Shown one piece after another: positions 6,801 to 15,332 of a stretch of DNA of 15,465 nucleotides. The notes under the pieces are model-generated. The model made no database searches. It saw nothing but the letters and a program-made list of their open reading frames with translations, and had not been told where the DNA came from. Position numbers and translations under genes: made by a program. Location: assembly GCA_049578545.1 (NCBI GenBank), contig JBAUMF010000054.1, positions 1 to 15,465 of the forward strand, written 5' to 3'. Position 1 is the first letter of the stretch. The number at the start of each line of letters is the position of its first letter. The DNA comes from DASQBT01 sp049578545 (lineage in GTDB: Bacteria; Pseudomonadota; Gammaproteobacteria; Burkholderiales; Thiobacillaceae).

Positions 6801-7971
6801 TATGCGTATCGTGGAGGCGGACGCCTTCGCCCGGCTGGCCCGTATGCTGCTGAACAAGATTGCCAACGGCGGCCCAAAGAAACTGGCCAAGGGAAGCAAG
6901 ATCAGTCGCGAGTATCTGGAATCACTGCCAGGCCATGACTGGTTTGATATTCGTGTTGCTGATGAAGAAACCAGCCGGCAGATGGAAGCGATCAAGGAAG
7001 GCCTGGCGCAGAAACGTGTCGAGTTTGACGCCATGTTTGAAGAGAAGAAGAAGAAGCTCACACAGGGCGACGAACTTCCTCCCGGTGTGCAGAAAATGGT
7101 CAAGGTTTACATGGCGGTCAAGCGCCGGCTCCAGCCTGGAGACAAGATGGCGGGCCGCCACGGTAACAAGGGCGTGGTGTCCAAGATCGTACCGGTTGAG
7201 GACCTGCCCTATATGGCAGACGGAACGCCAGCCGACATCGTACTTAATCCGCTGGGCGTGCCTTCACGGATGAACGTGGGCCAGATTCTCGAAACCCATC
7301 TCGGTTGGGCGGCCAAGGGCCTGGGCGTCAAGATCGGCAAAATGCTCGATCAGCATGTCAAGACCAAGCAACTGCGTGATTTCCTTGACGAAATCTACAA
7401 CTCGAAAGGGCAGAAAGCCGACCTGGCGTCTTTCACTGACGAGGAGATTCTCGGTATGGCGGATAACCTGCGTCAGGGCGTACCCTTCGCCACTCCCGTG
7501 TTTGACGGTGCGGGTGAAGATGAGATTCGTCATATGCTGAAATTGGCAGACCTGCCTGAAGGCGGCCAGGTAACCCTGTATGACGGTCGTACCGGTGAAG
7601 CATTCGAGCGACCGGTGACAATCGGCTACATGCACGTGCTGAAGCTGCACCATCTGGTGGACGACAAGATGCATGCGCGATCCACCGGTCCGTACAGTCT
7701 GGTTACTCAACAACCGCTCGGCGGCAAGGCCCAGTTTGGCGGCCAGCGCTTCGGTGAAATGGAAGTGTGGGCGCTGGAGGCCTATGGTGCTGCCTACACG
7801 CTGCAGGAAATGCTTACCGTCAAGTCTGATGACGTCACGGGCCGCACCAAGGTTTACGAAAACATCGTCAAGGGTGATCACAAGATCGACGCCGGCATGC
7901 CGGAATCCTTCAACGTGCTGGTGAAGGAAATTCGCAGTCTGGGTATCGATATTGATCTGGAACGTTATTAA
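3898..7971 (+). CDS. rpoB: DNA-directed RNA polymerase subunit beta
   Basis: 1357 residues (E. coli 1342). This subunit forms one pincer of RNA polymerase and half of the active-site cleft. The rifampicin-binding cluster lies at about residues 512-538. Residues matching E. coli D516, H526 and S531 are D521, H531 and S536, all wild type; the E. coli N518 position is Thr (523). Catalytic-cleft residues are present: the lysines of GDKMAGRHGNKG are K1083 and K1091 (E. coli K1065 and K1073), and the His of KMHARSTGPY is H1259 (H1237). The C-terminus ends LGIDIDLERY. The start is ATG 3898, with TAAGGAG at 3886-3892 (5 nt spacing). rpoC follows 17 nt after the stop, so the two large subunits are made from one message. 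Confidence 0.98.
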   Translation: MGYTFTEKKRIRKSFAKRQSVLTAPFLLATQLDSYKAFLQADRSPDDRLNQGLQAAFTSIFPISSHSGNARLEYVNYTMGEPAFDMKECQQRGLTFCAPLRAKVRLVIMDKEASKPTVKEVKEQEVYMGEIPLMTPSGSFIINGTERVIVSQLHRSPGVFFEHDRGKTHSSGKLLFSARIIPYRGSWLDFEFDPKDILYFRVDRRRKMPGTILMKALGFNPESILDTFFSKDTFHINAQGIQFELVPDRLRGEIARFDICGKDGKVIVARDKRITAKHIRELDAAGVKMWAIPAEFVVGRILAHDVIDQSTGEVLAKANDEITETLLEKFALTGVGKIQTLYINDLDQGPYISQTLRIDETADQQAARVAIYRMMRPGEPPTEDAVEALFQRLFFNPDTYDLSAVGRMKFNRRVGREQLDGPGTIDTDDIIAVLKILVELRNGRGEIDDIDHLGNRRVRSVGELAENQFRAGLVRVERAVRERLSQAESDNLMPHDLINAKPVSAAIKEFFGSSQLSQFMDQTNPLSEITHKRRVSALGPGGLTRERAGFEVRDVHPTHYGRVCPIETPEGPNIGLINSLALYARTNSYGFIETPYRKVVDGKVTDEIVYLSAIEESQYVIAQANADLDAKGKFKSDLVSCRHKNEFTLSTTERIQYMDVSPSQVVSVAASLIPFLEHDDANRALMGSNMQRQGVPCLRPEKSLVGTGVERTAAVDSGTVVTALRGGVVDYVDAGRIVIRVNDDEAKAGEVGVDIYSLIKYTRSNQNTNINQRPIVKVGDVIARGDVIADGASTDLGELAMGQNMLVAFMPWNGYNFEDSILISERVVAEDRYTSIHIEELSVVARDTKLGPEEITRDISNLAERQLSRLDESGIISIGAEVEAGDVLVGKVTPKGETQLTPEEKLLRAIFGEKASDVKDTSLRVPSGMSGTVIDVQVFTREGIERDKRAQSIIDAQLAEYKKDLADRMRIVEADAFARLARMLLNKIANGGPKKLAKGSKISREYLESLPGHDWFDIRVADEETSRQMEAIKEGLAQKRVEFDAMFEEKKKKLTQGDELPPGVQKMVKVYMAVKRRLQPGDKMAGRHGNKGVVSKIVPVEDLPYMADGTPADIVLNPLGVPSRMNVGQILETHLGWAAKGLGVKIGKMLDQHVKTKQLRDFLDEIYNSKGQKADLASFTDEEILGMADNLRQGVPFATPVFDGAGEDEIRHMLKLADLPEGGQVTLYDGRTGEAFERPVTIGYMHVLKLHHLVDDKMHARSTGPYSLVTQQPLGGKAQFGGQRFGEMEVWALEAYGAAYTLQEMLTVKSDDVTGRTKVYENIVKGDHKIDAGMPESFNVLVKEIRSLGIDIDLERY

Positions 7972-7988
7972 TCGGGTAGGGATCAGTC

Positions 7989-10900
7989 ATGAAAGCACTA
8001 TTGGATCTGTTTAAGGAAGCCACCCAGGAAGAGGAGTTTGACGCGATCAAGATCGGTGTCGCGTCACCGGATAAGATCCGGGCCTGGTCGTATGGTGAAG
8101 TCAAGAAACCCGAAACTATCAACTATCGTACCTTCAAGCCGGAGCGCGATGGCTTGTTCTGCGCCAAGATTTTTGGCCCGGTGAAGGACTATGAGTGCCT
8201 GTGCGGAAAGTACAAGCGTCTCAAGCATCGCGGAGTGATATGCGAAAAGTGCGGCGTGGAAGTCACCTTGTCCAAGGTTCGCCGTGAACGCATGGCTCAT
8301 ATCGAGCTGGCATCGCCGGTTGCCCATATCTGGTTCCTCAAGTCTCTGCCATCGCGCCTGGGAATGGTGCTGGACATGACCTTGAAGGACATTGAGCGGG
8401 TTTTGTATTTCGAAGCCTATGTGGTGACCGAGCCCGGCATGACGCCGCTCAATCGCCGTCAGTTGCTGACTGAAGATGATTACCTTAACAAGGTTGAAGA
8501 ATACGGCGATGAGTTCAAGGCGTTGATGGGTGCCGAAGGGGTGCGCGAACTACTGCGCGGCATCGACCTGCCCAGCGAGATCGAGCAGTTGCGCGCCGAA
8601 CTTTCCAAGACCACTTCGGATACCAAGCTCAAGAAAACATCCAAGCGTCTCAAGGTACTGGAAGCATTCCAGCGCTCCGGAATCAAGCCCGACTGGATGA
8701 TTCTAGAAGTGCTGCCGGTGCTGCCACCCGAACTTCGTCCACTGGTGCCGCTGGATGGTGGCCGCTTTGCCACCTCTGATCTGAACGATCTGTATCGCCG
8801 CGTCATCAATCGTAACAACCGCTTGAAACGCCTGCTCGAGTTGAAGGCACCTGAAATCATCGTGCGCAACGAAAAGCGCATGCTGCAGGAAGCGGTTGAC
8901 TCGCTGCTTGACAACGGCCGTCGTGGCAAGGCCATGACTGGCGCAAACAAGCGTCCGCTCAAGTCATTGGCCGACATGATCAAGGGCAAGAGTGGCCGTT
9001 TCCGGCAGAACCTGCTGGGTAAGCGCGTTGACTACTCGGGCCGTTCCGTAATCGTGGTGGGTCCGCAGCTGAAACTGCATCAGTGCGGCTTGCCGAAGAA
9101 AATGGCACTTGAGCTGTTCAAGCCCTTCATCTTCCATAAGCTGGAAGTCATGGGCCTGGCAACCACCATCAAGGCGGCGAAGAAGATGGTGGAGGATGAG
9201 GAACCGATCGTCTGGGACATCCTCTCCGATGTAATTCGCGAGCATCCGGTCATGCTCAACCGCGCACCTACGCTGCACCGTCTGGGTATTCAGGCGTTCG
9301 AGCCAGTGCTGATTGAAGGCAAGGCGATTCAGCTGCACCCATTAGTGTGCGCGGCATTCAACGCTGACTTTGACGGTGACCAGATGGCGGTTCACGTTCC
9401 TCTGTCGCTGGAAGCGCAGATGGAAGCGCGCACCCTGATGCTGGCATCCAATAATGTACTGTCTCCGGCCAATGGCGAACCGATCATTGTGCCGTCCCAG
9501 GACATTGTGCTGGGCCTGTATTACATGACCCGCGAGAAGGTCAATGCAAAGGGGGAAGGCAGCTTGTTCGCTGATGTAGCGGAAGCGCGTCGTGCCTACG
9601 ACACTGGTGCAGCAGAACTGCACGCCCGCGTAACAGTGCGGATCAAGGAAGTGGACATCAAGGATGGCGAGAAGGTTGAGACCATCAAGCGCGTGGAAAC
9701 CACCCTGGGCCGTGCGCTGCTGTCCGAAATTCTGCCTCCCGGGCTGCCGTTCAGCTACGTCGACAAGCCGCTCAAGAAGAAGGAAATTTCCCGTTTGATC
9801 AATGGAAGCTTCCGTCGTTGTGGCCTGCGCGAAACTGTAATCTTCGCTGACAAGCTGATGTATACCGGCTTCACCTTCGCTACACGTGCAGGCATGTCGA
9901 TCGCAATCAAGGACATGCTGATTCCGAGCGAAAAGCAGGGAATCATCAATGCGGCCGAAGCGGAAGTGAAAGAAATTGAAATGCAGTACACCTCGGGTCT
10001 GGTGACTCAGGGTGAGCGCTACAACAAGGTCGTGGATATCTGGGGCCGGGCGGGTGACGCCGTGGCCAAGGCGATGATGGGTCAGTTGGGTTCGGAGAAA
10101 GTGAAGAACCGCGAAGGCAAGGAAGTCAGCCAGGAATCGTTCAATGCAATTTACATGATGGCTGACTCCGGGGCCCGTGGCTCAGCCGCCCAGATTCGTC
10201 AGCTGGCTGGCATGCGCGGCCTGATGGCCAAGCCTGATGGTTCAATTATCGAGACCCCGATTACTGCAAACTTTCGGGAAGGTTTGAACATGCTGCAGTA
10301 CTTCATCTCCACCCATGGAGCGCGCAAGGGCTTGGCGGACACGGCGTTGAAGACAGCAAATTCGGGTTACCTCACCCGTCGTCTGGTCGATGTTACCCAG
10401 GATCTGGTTGTTACCGAGGACGATTGCGGCACCAAGGAAGGCATGGCGGTCAAAGCGCTGGTTGAAGGGGGTGAAGTTGTTGAACCGTTGCGCGAGCGGA
10501 TTCTGGGCCGAACTGCGTCGCTTGATGTCATCCATCCGGAAACTCAGGAAACCCTGTTCGAGGCTGGCACGATGCTGGATGAGAATACGGTGGACACGAT
10601 TGAATCCCTTGGCATCGATGAAGTCAAGGTTAGGACGCCGCTTACCTGTGAAACCCGTTATGGCCTGTGCGCCAAGTGCTACGGACGTGACCTTGGCCGT
10701 GGATATCTGGTCAACGTTGGCGAGGCAGTCGGCGTCATTGCAGCGCAGTCCATTGGCGAGCCGGGCACCCAGCTCACCATGCGTACCTTCCACATTGGTG
10801 GAGCCGCATCACGGGCGGCAGCAGCTAGCCAATTGGAAGCCAAGTCGGCCGGCACGATCAATTTTTCTGCCACGATGCGTTACGTGACCAATACGCGCAA

Positions 10901-12185
10901 GGAACTGGTTGCGATTGCGCGCAGTGGTGAATTGATCGTCGTGGATGATTCCGGACGCGAGCGCGAGCGTCACAAGGTGCCGTATGGTGCAACCATCACG
11001 GTCAAGGATGGAGACAAGATCAAGGCAGGCGCTGTTCTGGCCACCTGGGATCCTCACACCCGGCCCATCATTACCGAGTATTCGGGCCGGGTCCGGTTCG
11101 AGAATGTGGAAGAAGGCGTGACGGTTGCCAAGCAGATCGATGATGTTACAGGGCTGTCGACGCTTGTGGTAATCGATCCGAAGAGCCGGAAGGGCGCAGC
11201 CGCCAAAGGCATGCGTCCGCAGGTCAAGCTGCTCGACGAAAAGGGTACCGAAGTCAAAATCGCCGGCATGGATATCACGGTTAACATCACGTTCCAGATT
11301 GGTTCGATCATCACGGTGAAGGATGGTCAGGAAGTGAACGTGGGTGATGTTCTGGCGAGGATCCCACAGGAGACTTCCAAGACTCGCGACATTACAGGCG
11401 GTCTGCCGCGCGTGGCCGAGTTGTTCGAAGCCCGTTCACCGAAGGACGCAGGTGTGCTGGCAGAAATCACGGGTACCGTTTCATTCGGCAAGGATACCAA
11501 GGGCAAACAGCGTCTGGTGATTACTGACTTCGACGGCCAGCCTCACGAGTACCTGATTCCCAAGGAAAAACATGTCACGGCCCATGATGGCCAAGTGGTC
11601 AACAAGGGCGAGATGATTGTGGACGGGCCGGTCGACCCGCATGACATTCTCCGTCTGCAGGGCGTGGAAGCGCTCGCCCGCTACATTACCGATGAAGTTC
11701 AGGATGTCTACCGACTCCAGGGCGTGAAGATCAACGACAAGCATATTGAGGTGATCGTGCGGCAGATGCTGCGCCGGGTGAATGTGGCTGACCCGGGTGA
11801 TACCGGCCTGATCCCGAGTGAACAGGTGGAGCGCTCTGAGGTGCTGCAGATGAATGATGAAATGATCGCTCAGGATAAGCAACCCGCAACCTATGATCCT
11901 ATTCTGTTGGGCATCACCAAAGCTTCCCTGTCAACGGATTCCTTTATTTCCGCGGCTTCGTTCCAGGAAACCACGCGCGTGCTTACTGAAGCCGCAATCA
12001 TGGGTAAACGGGACGAACTACGCGGCCTCAAGGAAAACGTTATTGTTGGCCGCCTGATTCCAGCAGGAACCGGCTTGGCCTACCATAACACCCGGCGGCG
12101 GCAGGCAGCAGGGGAAGACATGGCAGAAGGGCGCCTTATCGAGGAAGGCGACGTGGCAAGCCAGGAAGACCAGGAAGTGGCTTGA
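7989..12185 (+). CDS. rpoC: DNA-directed RNA polymerase subunit beta'
   Basis: 1398 residues (E. coli 1407). This subunit carries the Mg2+-binding catalytic loop NADFDGDQM, whose aspartates are D460, D462 and D464, the same numbering as E. coli. Zinc site 1 is C70, C72, C85, C88; zinc site 2 is C813, C887, C894, C897. The bridge-helix/trigger-loop region includes GEPGTQLTMRTFHIGGAAS. It is interrupted by the proteobacterial insertion (roughly 935-1125, rich in TVKDG-type hybrid-motif repeats) before the conserved ITGGLPRVAELFEAR. A Shine-Dalgarno TAGGGA (7977-7982) precedes ATG 7989. The stop TGA (12183-12185) lies inside the -35 box of the next operon's promoter. The frame is intact. Confidence 0.98.
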   Translation: MKALLDLFKEATQEEEFDAIKIGVASPDKIRAWSYGEVKKPETINYRTFKPERDGLFCAKIFGPVKDYECLCGKYKRLKHRGVICEKCGVEVTLSKVRRERMAHIELASPVAHIWFLKSLPSRLGMVLDMTLKDIERVLYFEAYVVTEPGMTPLNRRQLLTEDDYLNKVEEYGDEFKALMGAEGVRELLRGIDLPSEIEQLRAELSKTTSDTKLKKTSKRLKVLEAFQRSGIKPDWMILEVLPVLPPELRPLVPLDGGRFATSDLNDLYRRVINRNNRLKRLLELKAPEIIVRNEKRMLQEAVDSLLDNGRRGKAMTGANKRPLKSLADMIKGKSGRFRQNLLGKRVDYSGRSVIVVGPQLKLHQCGLPKKMALELFKPFIFHKLEVMGLATTIKAAKKMVEDEEPIVWDILSDVIREHPVMLNRAPTLHRLGIQAFEPVLIEGKAIQLHPLVCAAFNADFDGDQMAVHVPLSLEAQMEARTLMLASNNVLSPANGEPIIVPSQDIVLGLYYMTREKVNAKGEGSLFADVAEARRAYDTGAAELHARVTVRIKEVDIKDGEKVETIKRVETTLGRALLSEILPPGLPFSYVDKPLKKKEISRLINGSFRRCGLRETVIFADKLMYTGFTFATRAGMSIAIKDMLIPSEKQGIINAAEAEVKEIEMQYTSGLVTQGERYNKVVDIWGRAGDAVAKAMMGQLGSEKVKNREGKEVSQESFNAIYMMADSGARGSAAQIRQLAGMRGLMAKPDGSIIETPITANFREGLNMLQYFISTHGARKGLADTALKTANSGYLTRRLVDVTQDLVVTEDDCGTKEGMAVKALVEGGEVVEPLRERILGRTASLDVIHPETQETLFEAGTMLDENTVDTIESLGIDEVKVRTPLTCETRYGLCAKCYGRDLGRGYLVNVGEAVGVIAAQSIGEPGTQLTMRTFHIGGAASRAAAASQLEAKSAGTINFSATMRYVTNTRKELVAIARSGELIVVDDSGRERERHKVPYGATITVKDGDKIKAGAVLATWDPHTRPIITEYSGRVRFENVEEGVTVAKQIDDVTGLSTLVVIDPKSRKGAAAKGMRPQVKLLDEKGTEVKIAGMDITVNITFQIGSIITVKDGQEVNVGDVLARIPQETSKTRDITGGLPRVAELFEARSPKDAGVLAEITGTVSFGKDTKGKQRLVITDFDGQPHEYLIPKEKHVTAHDGQVVNKGEMIVDGPVDPHDILRLQGVEALARYITDEVQDVYRLQGVKINDKHIEVIVRQMLRRVNVADPGDTGLIPSEQVERSEVLQMNDEMIAQDKQPATYDPILLGITKASLSTDSFISAASFQETTRVLTEAAIMGKRDELRGLKENVIVGRLIPAGTGLAYHNTRRRQAAGEDMAEGRLIEEGDVASQEDQEVA

Positions 12186-12210
12186 CAGTTGGGGTGACAG
12201 TACTTAAAAT
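12182..12210 (+). promoter_or_regulatory. Sigma70-type promoter for rpsL-rpsG-fusA-tuf, -35 overlapping rpoC stop
   Basis: A perfect -35 hexamer TTGACA (12182-12187) is separated by exactly 17 nt from TAAAAT (12205-12210), five of six matches to TATAAT. The rpoC stop codon TGA is inside the -35 box. Transcription would be expected to start near 12217, giving a leader of roughly 105 nt before rpsL. This is the best promoter in the window by eye and fits a separately controlled str operon. Confidence 0.8.
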
Positions 12211-12265
12211 CATTCGTCTTTTTCCGGGTAAAATAAACGCGGAAATTAACGCAATTTAATAGCGA

Positions 12266-12295
12266 CGGGACGGCGCAAGCCGTCCCGGTTGTTTT
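12266..12295 (+). terminator. Rho-independent-terminator-like hairpin upstream of rpsL
   Basis: CGGGACGGC (12266-12274) pairs perfectly with GCCGTCCCG (12279-12287) around the stable tetraloop GCAA. It is followed by GTTGTTTT (12288-12295). This is the best intrinsic terminator in the window and could end the rpoBC transcript. It lies downstream of the promoter at 12182-12210, so rpsL transcripts from that promoter must pass it, making it a possible attenuator. Confidence 0.75.
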
Positions 12296-12321
12296 AAGAC
12301 CAAGCATACGGATAGGAATCG

Positions 12322-12699
12322 ATGCCAACCATTAACCAGTTGATCCGCAAGCCACGCCAGGCCCCGGTAGTCAAGAGCAAAGTGCCTGCATTGCAGGCCT
12401 GCCCCCAGCGCCGCGGCGTGTGCACGCGCGTATACACCACTACCCCGAAAAAACCGAACTCTGCTTTGAGGAAGGTTTGTAAAGTTCGTCTGACCAACGG
12501 ATTTGAGGTGATCAGCTACATCGGCGGTGAAGGCCACAACCTGCAGGAGCACTCTGTGGTTCTGATTCGTGGTGGTCGCGTGAAGGATTTGCCAGGTGTG
12601 CGTTATCACACTGTGCGCGGCTCCCTGGATACGGCTGGTGTTAAAGACCGTAAGCAGGCCCGTTCCAAGTATGGCGCCAAGCGTCCCAAGGCTGCCTGA
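12322..12699 (+). CDS. rpsL: 30S ribosomal protein S12
   Basis: 125 residues (E. coli 124). S12 sits at the decoding centre and influences accuracy and streptomycin response. TPKKPNSALRKV begins at 41, so K43 is wild type. In GGRVKDLPGVRYH, K88 is wild type, and D89 is the aspartate that the RimO enzyme methylthiolates in many bacteria. No streptomycin-resistance substitution is seen at these sites. The start is ATG 12322, with a modest Shine-Dalgarno AGGA (12314-12317). It is the first gene of the str operon, with rpsG 19 nt downstream. Confidence 0.98.
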   Translation: MPTINQLIRKPRQAPVVKSKVPALQACPQRRGVCTRVYTTTPKKPNSALRKVCKVRLTNGFEVISYIGGEGHNLQEHSVVLIRGGRVKDLPGVRYHTVRGSLDTAGVKDRKQARSKYGAKRPKAA

Positions 12700-12718
12700 T
12701 TAAGAGAGGAATGAAACC

Positions 12719-13189
12719 ATGCCACGTCGTCGAGAAGTTCCCAAGCGTGAGATTCTGCCCGATCCAAAATTCGGTAATCAGGAAGTCTCCAAGTTCATGA
12801 ACGCCATAATGACTTCCGGCAAGAAGTCTGTAGCCGAGCGCATCGTTTACGGTGCGTTTGAGCAAATCTCCAAGAAATCAGGCAAGGATCCGATGGAAGT
12901 ATTTTCCGCTGCACTGAACAACGTGCGCCCGATGGTGGAAGTCAAAAGCCGCCGGGTTGGGGGCGCCAACTATCAGGTGCCTGTGGAAGTGCGCCCGTCG
13001 CGCCGTTCTGCACTGGCCATGCGCTGGGTGCGCGATGCAGCCCGCAAGCGTGGTGAAAAGTCCATGGGTGCTCGTTTGGCAGGTGAGTTGATGGATGCCG
13101 CCGAAGGCCGTGGCTCGGCCATGAAGAAGCGCGAAGAAGTGCACCGCATGGCTGAAGCCAACAAGGCTTTTGCGCACTTCAGATTTTAA
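12719..13189 (+). CDS. rpsG: 30S ribosomal protein S7
   Basis: 156 residues, the short form found in most bacteria and in E. coli B. S7 binds the 3' major domain of 16S rRNA, starts assembly of the 30S head and lines the E site. The start MPRRREVPKREILPDPKFG and the segment SRRVGGANYQVPVEVRPSR are highly characteristic, as is the end NKAFAHFRF. AGAGGA (12705-12710) lies 8 nt before ATG 12719; another ATG at 12711 is out of frame. In E. coli S7 represses translation of its own operon by binding the rpsL-rpsG gap. Here that gap is only 19 nt, leaving little room for such a structure outside the coding regions. Confidence 0.98.
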   Translation: MPRRREVPKREILPDPKFGNQEVSKFMNAIMTSGKKSVAERIVYGAFEQISKKSGKDPMEVFSAALNNVRPMVEVKSRRVGGANYQVPVEVRPSRRSALAMRWVRDAARKRGEKSMGARLAGELMDAAEGRGSAMKKREEVHRMAEANKAFAHFRF

Positions 13190-13218
13190 TTAGCTCATCC
13201 CTAGCAGAGAAATTTAAC

Positions 13219-15312
13219 GTGGCACGCTCTACCCCCATCGATCGCTATCGCAATATTGGTATTTCCGCACACATAGATGCCGGCAAAACCACCACGACTG
13301 AACGCATCCTCTATTACACCGGCGTTTCCCACAAGATTGGCGAAGTACACGATGGCGCGGCCACCATGGACTGGATGGAGCAAGAGCGCGAGCGTGGCAT
13401 TACGATTACCTCTGCAGCGACCACCTGTTTCTGGAAGGGGATGGACAGCAATTATCCGCAGCATCGCATCAACATTATCGATACCCCCGGACACGTGGAC
13501 TTCACCATCGAGGTGGAGCGGTCGATGCGGGTGCTGGATGGGGCCTGCATGGTTTATTGTGCGGTGGGTGGGGTGCAACCTCAGTCCGAGACCGTATGGC
13601 GTCAGGCCAACAAGTATGGTGTGCCCCGACTGGCGTTTGTGAACAAAATGGACCGGACCGGTGCGAACTTTTTCAAGGTCTACGAGCAAATGCGGACCCG
13701 TCTGCGCGCAAATCCGGTTCCCATCGTTGTGCCAATTGGTGCGGAAGAGAACTTCAAGGGTGTCGTCGATCTGGTCAAGATGAAGGCGATCTACTGGGAT
13801 GAGGCCTCCATGGGCATGACGTTTACCTACGAAGATGTCCCGGCTGAGTTGGCTGATACCTGCAAGGAGTGGCGGGAGAAGATGGTCGAAGCCGCTGCAG
13901 AATCCTCCGAAGAGCTGATGAACAAGTATCTTGAAGAGGGCAATCTTTCGGAAGAAGAAATCAAAAAAGGCTTGCGCACCCGCACCATCGCCAGCGAGAT
14001 TGTCCCGATGCTTTGCGGTACCGCCTTCAAGAACAAGGGCGTGCAGAAAATGCTGGACGCCGTAATCGATTACATGCCCGCCCCGTCGGATATTCCCCCG
14101 GTAAAGGGTGAACTCGAGAACGGTGGCCCAGCTGAGCGCAGGGCTACCGATGAAGAACCGTTTTCCGCGCTCGCGTTCAAGATCGCGACCGATCCCTATG
14201 TTGGTCAGTTGACCTTCTTCCGTGTTTATTCGGGCGTGGTGAATTCTGGCGACACCATCTACAACTCGGTCAAAGGAAAGAAAGAGCGTATCGGCCGTAT
14301 CCTGCAGATGCATGCCAACCAGCGCGAAGAAATCAAGGAAGTGCGGGCCGGCGATATTGCGGCGGCGGTGGGATTGAAGGAAGCAATAACGGGCGACACC
14401 ATCTGCAGCCCGGACAAGCCCATTATTCTGATACGAATGGAATTCCCTGAGCCCGTGATTCACGTTGCCGTCGAACCCAAAACCAAGGCTGATCAGGAGA
14501 AGATGGGTATCGCCCTGGGTCGTCTGGCTCAGGAAGACCCTTCCTTCCGTGTGCGTACCGATGAAGAATCCGGTCAGACCATTATTTCCGGTATGGGTGA
14601 ACTGCACCTTGAAATTCTGGTTGATCGCATGAAGCGTGAATTCAATGTTGAAGCTAACGTGGGTGCTCCCCAGGTGGCCTACCGTGAGGCGATCAAGAAG
14701 GAAGTCGAGCAGGAAGGCAAGTTCGTCAAGCAATCGGGCGGTAAAGGTCAATACGGCCATGTCTGGCTCAGGATGGGGCCGAATGAAGCGGGTAAAGGGT
14801 TTGAGTTTGTCGACGCCATCAAAGGTGGTTCAGTGCCGCGTGAATATATTCCGGCAGTTGAAAAAGGCCTGCGTGATGCGCTGAACAACGGAGTTCTCGC
14901 CGGCTTCCCGGTAGTGGATGTAAAAGTCACGCTGTTTGACGGCTCCTATCATGAGGTCGACTCCTCTGAACAGGCTTTCAAGATGGCTGCCATCATGGGC
15001 TTCAAGGATGGCATGCGCAAAGCCAGTCCGACCCTGCTGGAGCCGATGATGGCGGTGGAAGTGGAGACACCGGAAGACTATATGGGTGATGTGATGGGTG
15101 ACCTCAACCGCCGCCGCGGCATTATCCAGGGAATGGAAGACATGCTGGGAGGCAAAACCATAAAGGCTGAAGTGCCGCTTGCGGAAATGTTCGGTTATTC
15201 TACCGATCTGCGGTCCATGTCCCAGGGTCGTGCGACCTACTCGATGGAATTCAAGCATTACAGCGAGGCGCCCAAGAATGTGGCGGAAGCTGTTATCAGT
15301 AGCAAGAAATAA
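13219..15312 (+). CDS. fusA: Elongation factor G (GTG start)
   Basis: 697 residues, a GTPase that drives ribosomal translocation and, with RRF, ribosome recycling. The G domain is complete: P-loop AHIDAGKT at 17-24, switch I RGITI at 59-63, DTPGH at 88-92 and NKMD at 142-145. Domains II-V follow, with GELHLEILVDRMKREF and the C-terminal GDVMGDLNRRRGIIQGM present. The start is GTG 13219; the N-terminus MARSTPIDRYRNIGISAHIDAG matches the family. The Shine-Dalgarno is weak (AGAGA, 13206-13210). It is 29 nt downstream of rpsG, so translation is probably helped by coupling. A second tuf follows after 20 nt. Confidence 0.98.
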   Translation: MARSTPIDRYRNIGISAHIDAGKTTTTERILYYTGVSHKIGEVHDGAATMDWMEQERERGITITSAATTCFWKGMDSNYPQHRINIIDTPGHVDFTIEVERSMRVLDGACMVYCAVGGVQPQSETVWRQANKYGVPRLAFVNKMDRTGANFFKVYEQMRTRLRANPVPIVVPIGAEENFKGVVDLVKMKAIYWDEASMGMTFTYEDVPAELADTCKEWREKMVEAAAESSEELMNKYLEEGNLSEEEIKKGLRTRTIASEIVPMLCGTAFKNKGVQKMLDAVIDYMPAPSDIPPVKGELENGGPAERRATDEEPFSALAFKIATDPYVGQLTFFRVYSGVVNSGDTIYNSVKGKKERIGRILQMHANQREEIKEVRAGDIAAAVGLKEAITGDTICSPDKPIILIRMEFPEPVIHVAVEPKTKADQEKMGIALGRLAQEDPSFRVRTDEESGQTIISGMGELHLEILVDRMKREFNVEANVGAPQVAYREAIKKEVEQEGKFVKQSGGKGQYGHVWLRMGPNEAGKGFEFVDAIKGGSVPREYIPAVEKGLRDALNNGVLAGFPVVDVKVTLFDGSYHEVDSSEQAFKMAAIMGFKDGMRKASPTLLEPMMAVEVETPEDYMGDVMGDLNRRRGIIQGMEDMLGGKTIKAEVPLAEMFGYSTDLRSMSQGRATYSMEFKHYSEAPKNVAEAVISSKK

Positions 15313-15332
15313 CTTTTAACGGGGGCCAGAAC

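Noticed and set aside
4453..7881. Several 200-270-codon minus-strand frames against rpoB (4453-5253, 6046-6768, 7264-7881)
   Set aside because: These are antisense shadows of rpoB with no family resemblance. The + strand is intact and fully explained.
12229..12260. Extra -10-like boxes TAAAAT (12229-12234) and TTTAAT (12255-12260) before rpsL
   Set aside because: Neither has a reasonable -35 box at 16-18 nt upstream; this is simply an AT-rich leader.
13201..14760. A 519-codon open frame on the minus strand, antisense to fusA
   Set aside because: It lies entirely against a conserved, highly expressed gene. Its translation has no recognisable domain and no ribosome site or promoter, and its length is explained by the codon bias of fusA, which leaves few antisense stops.
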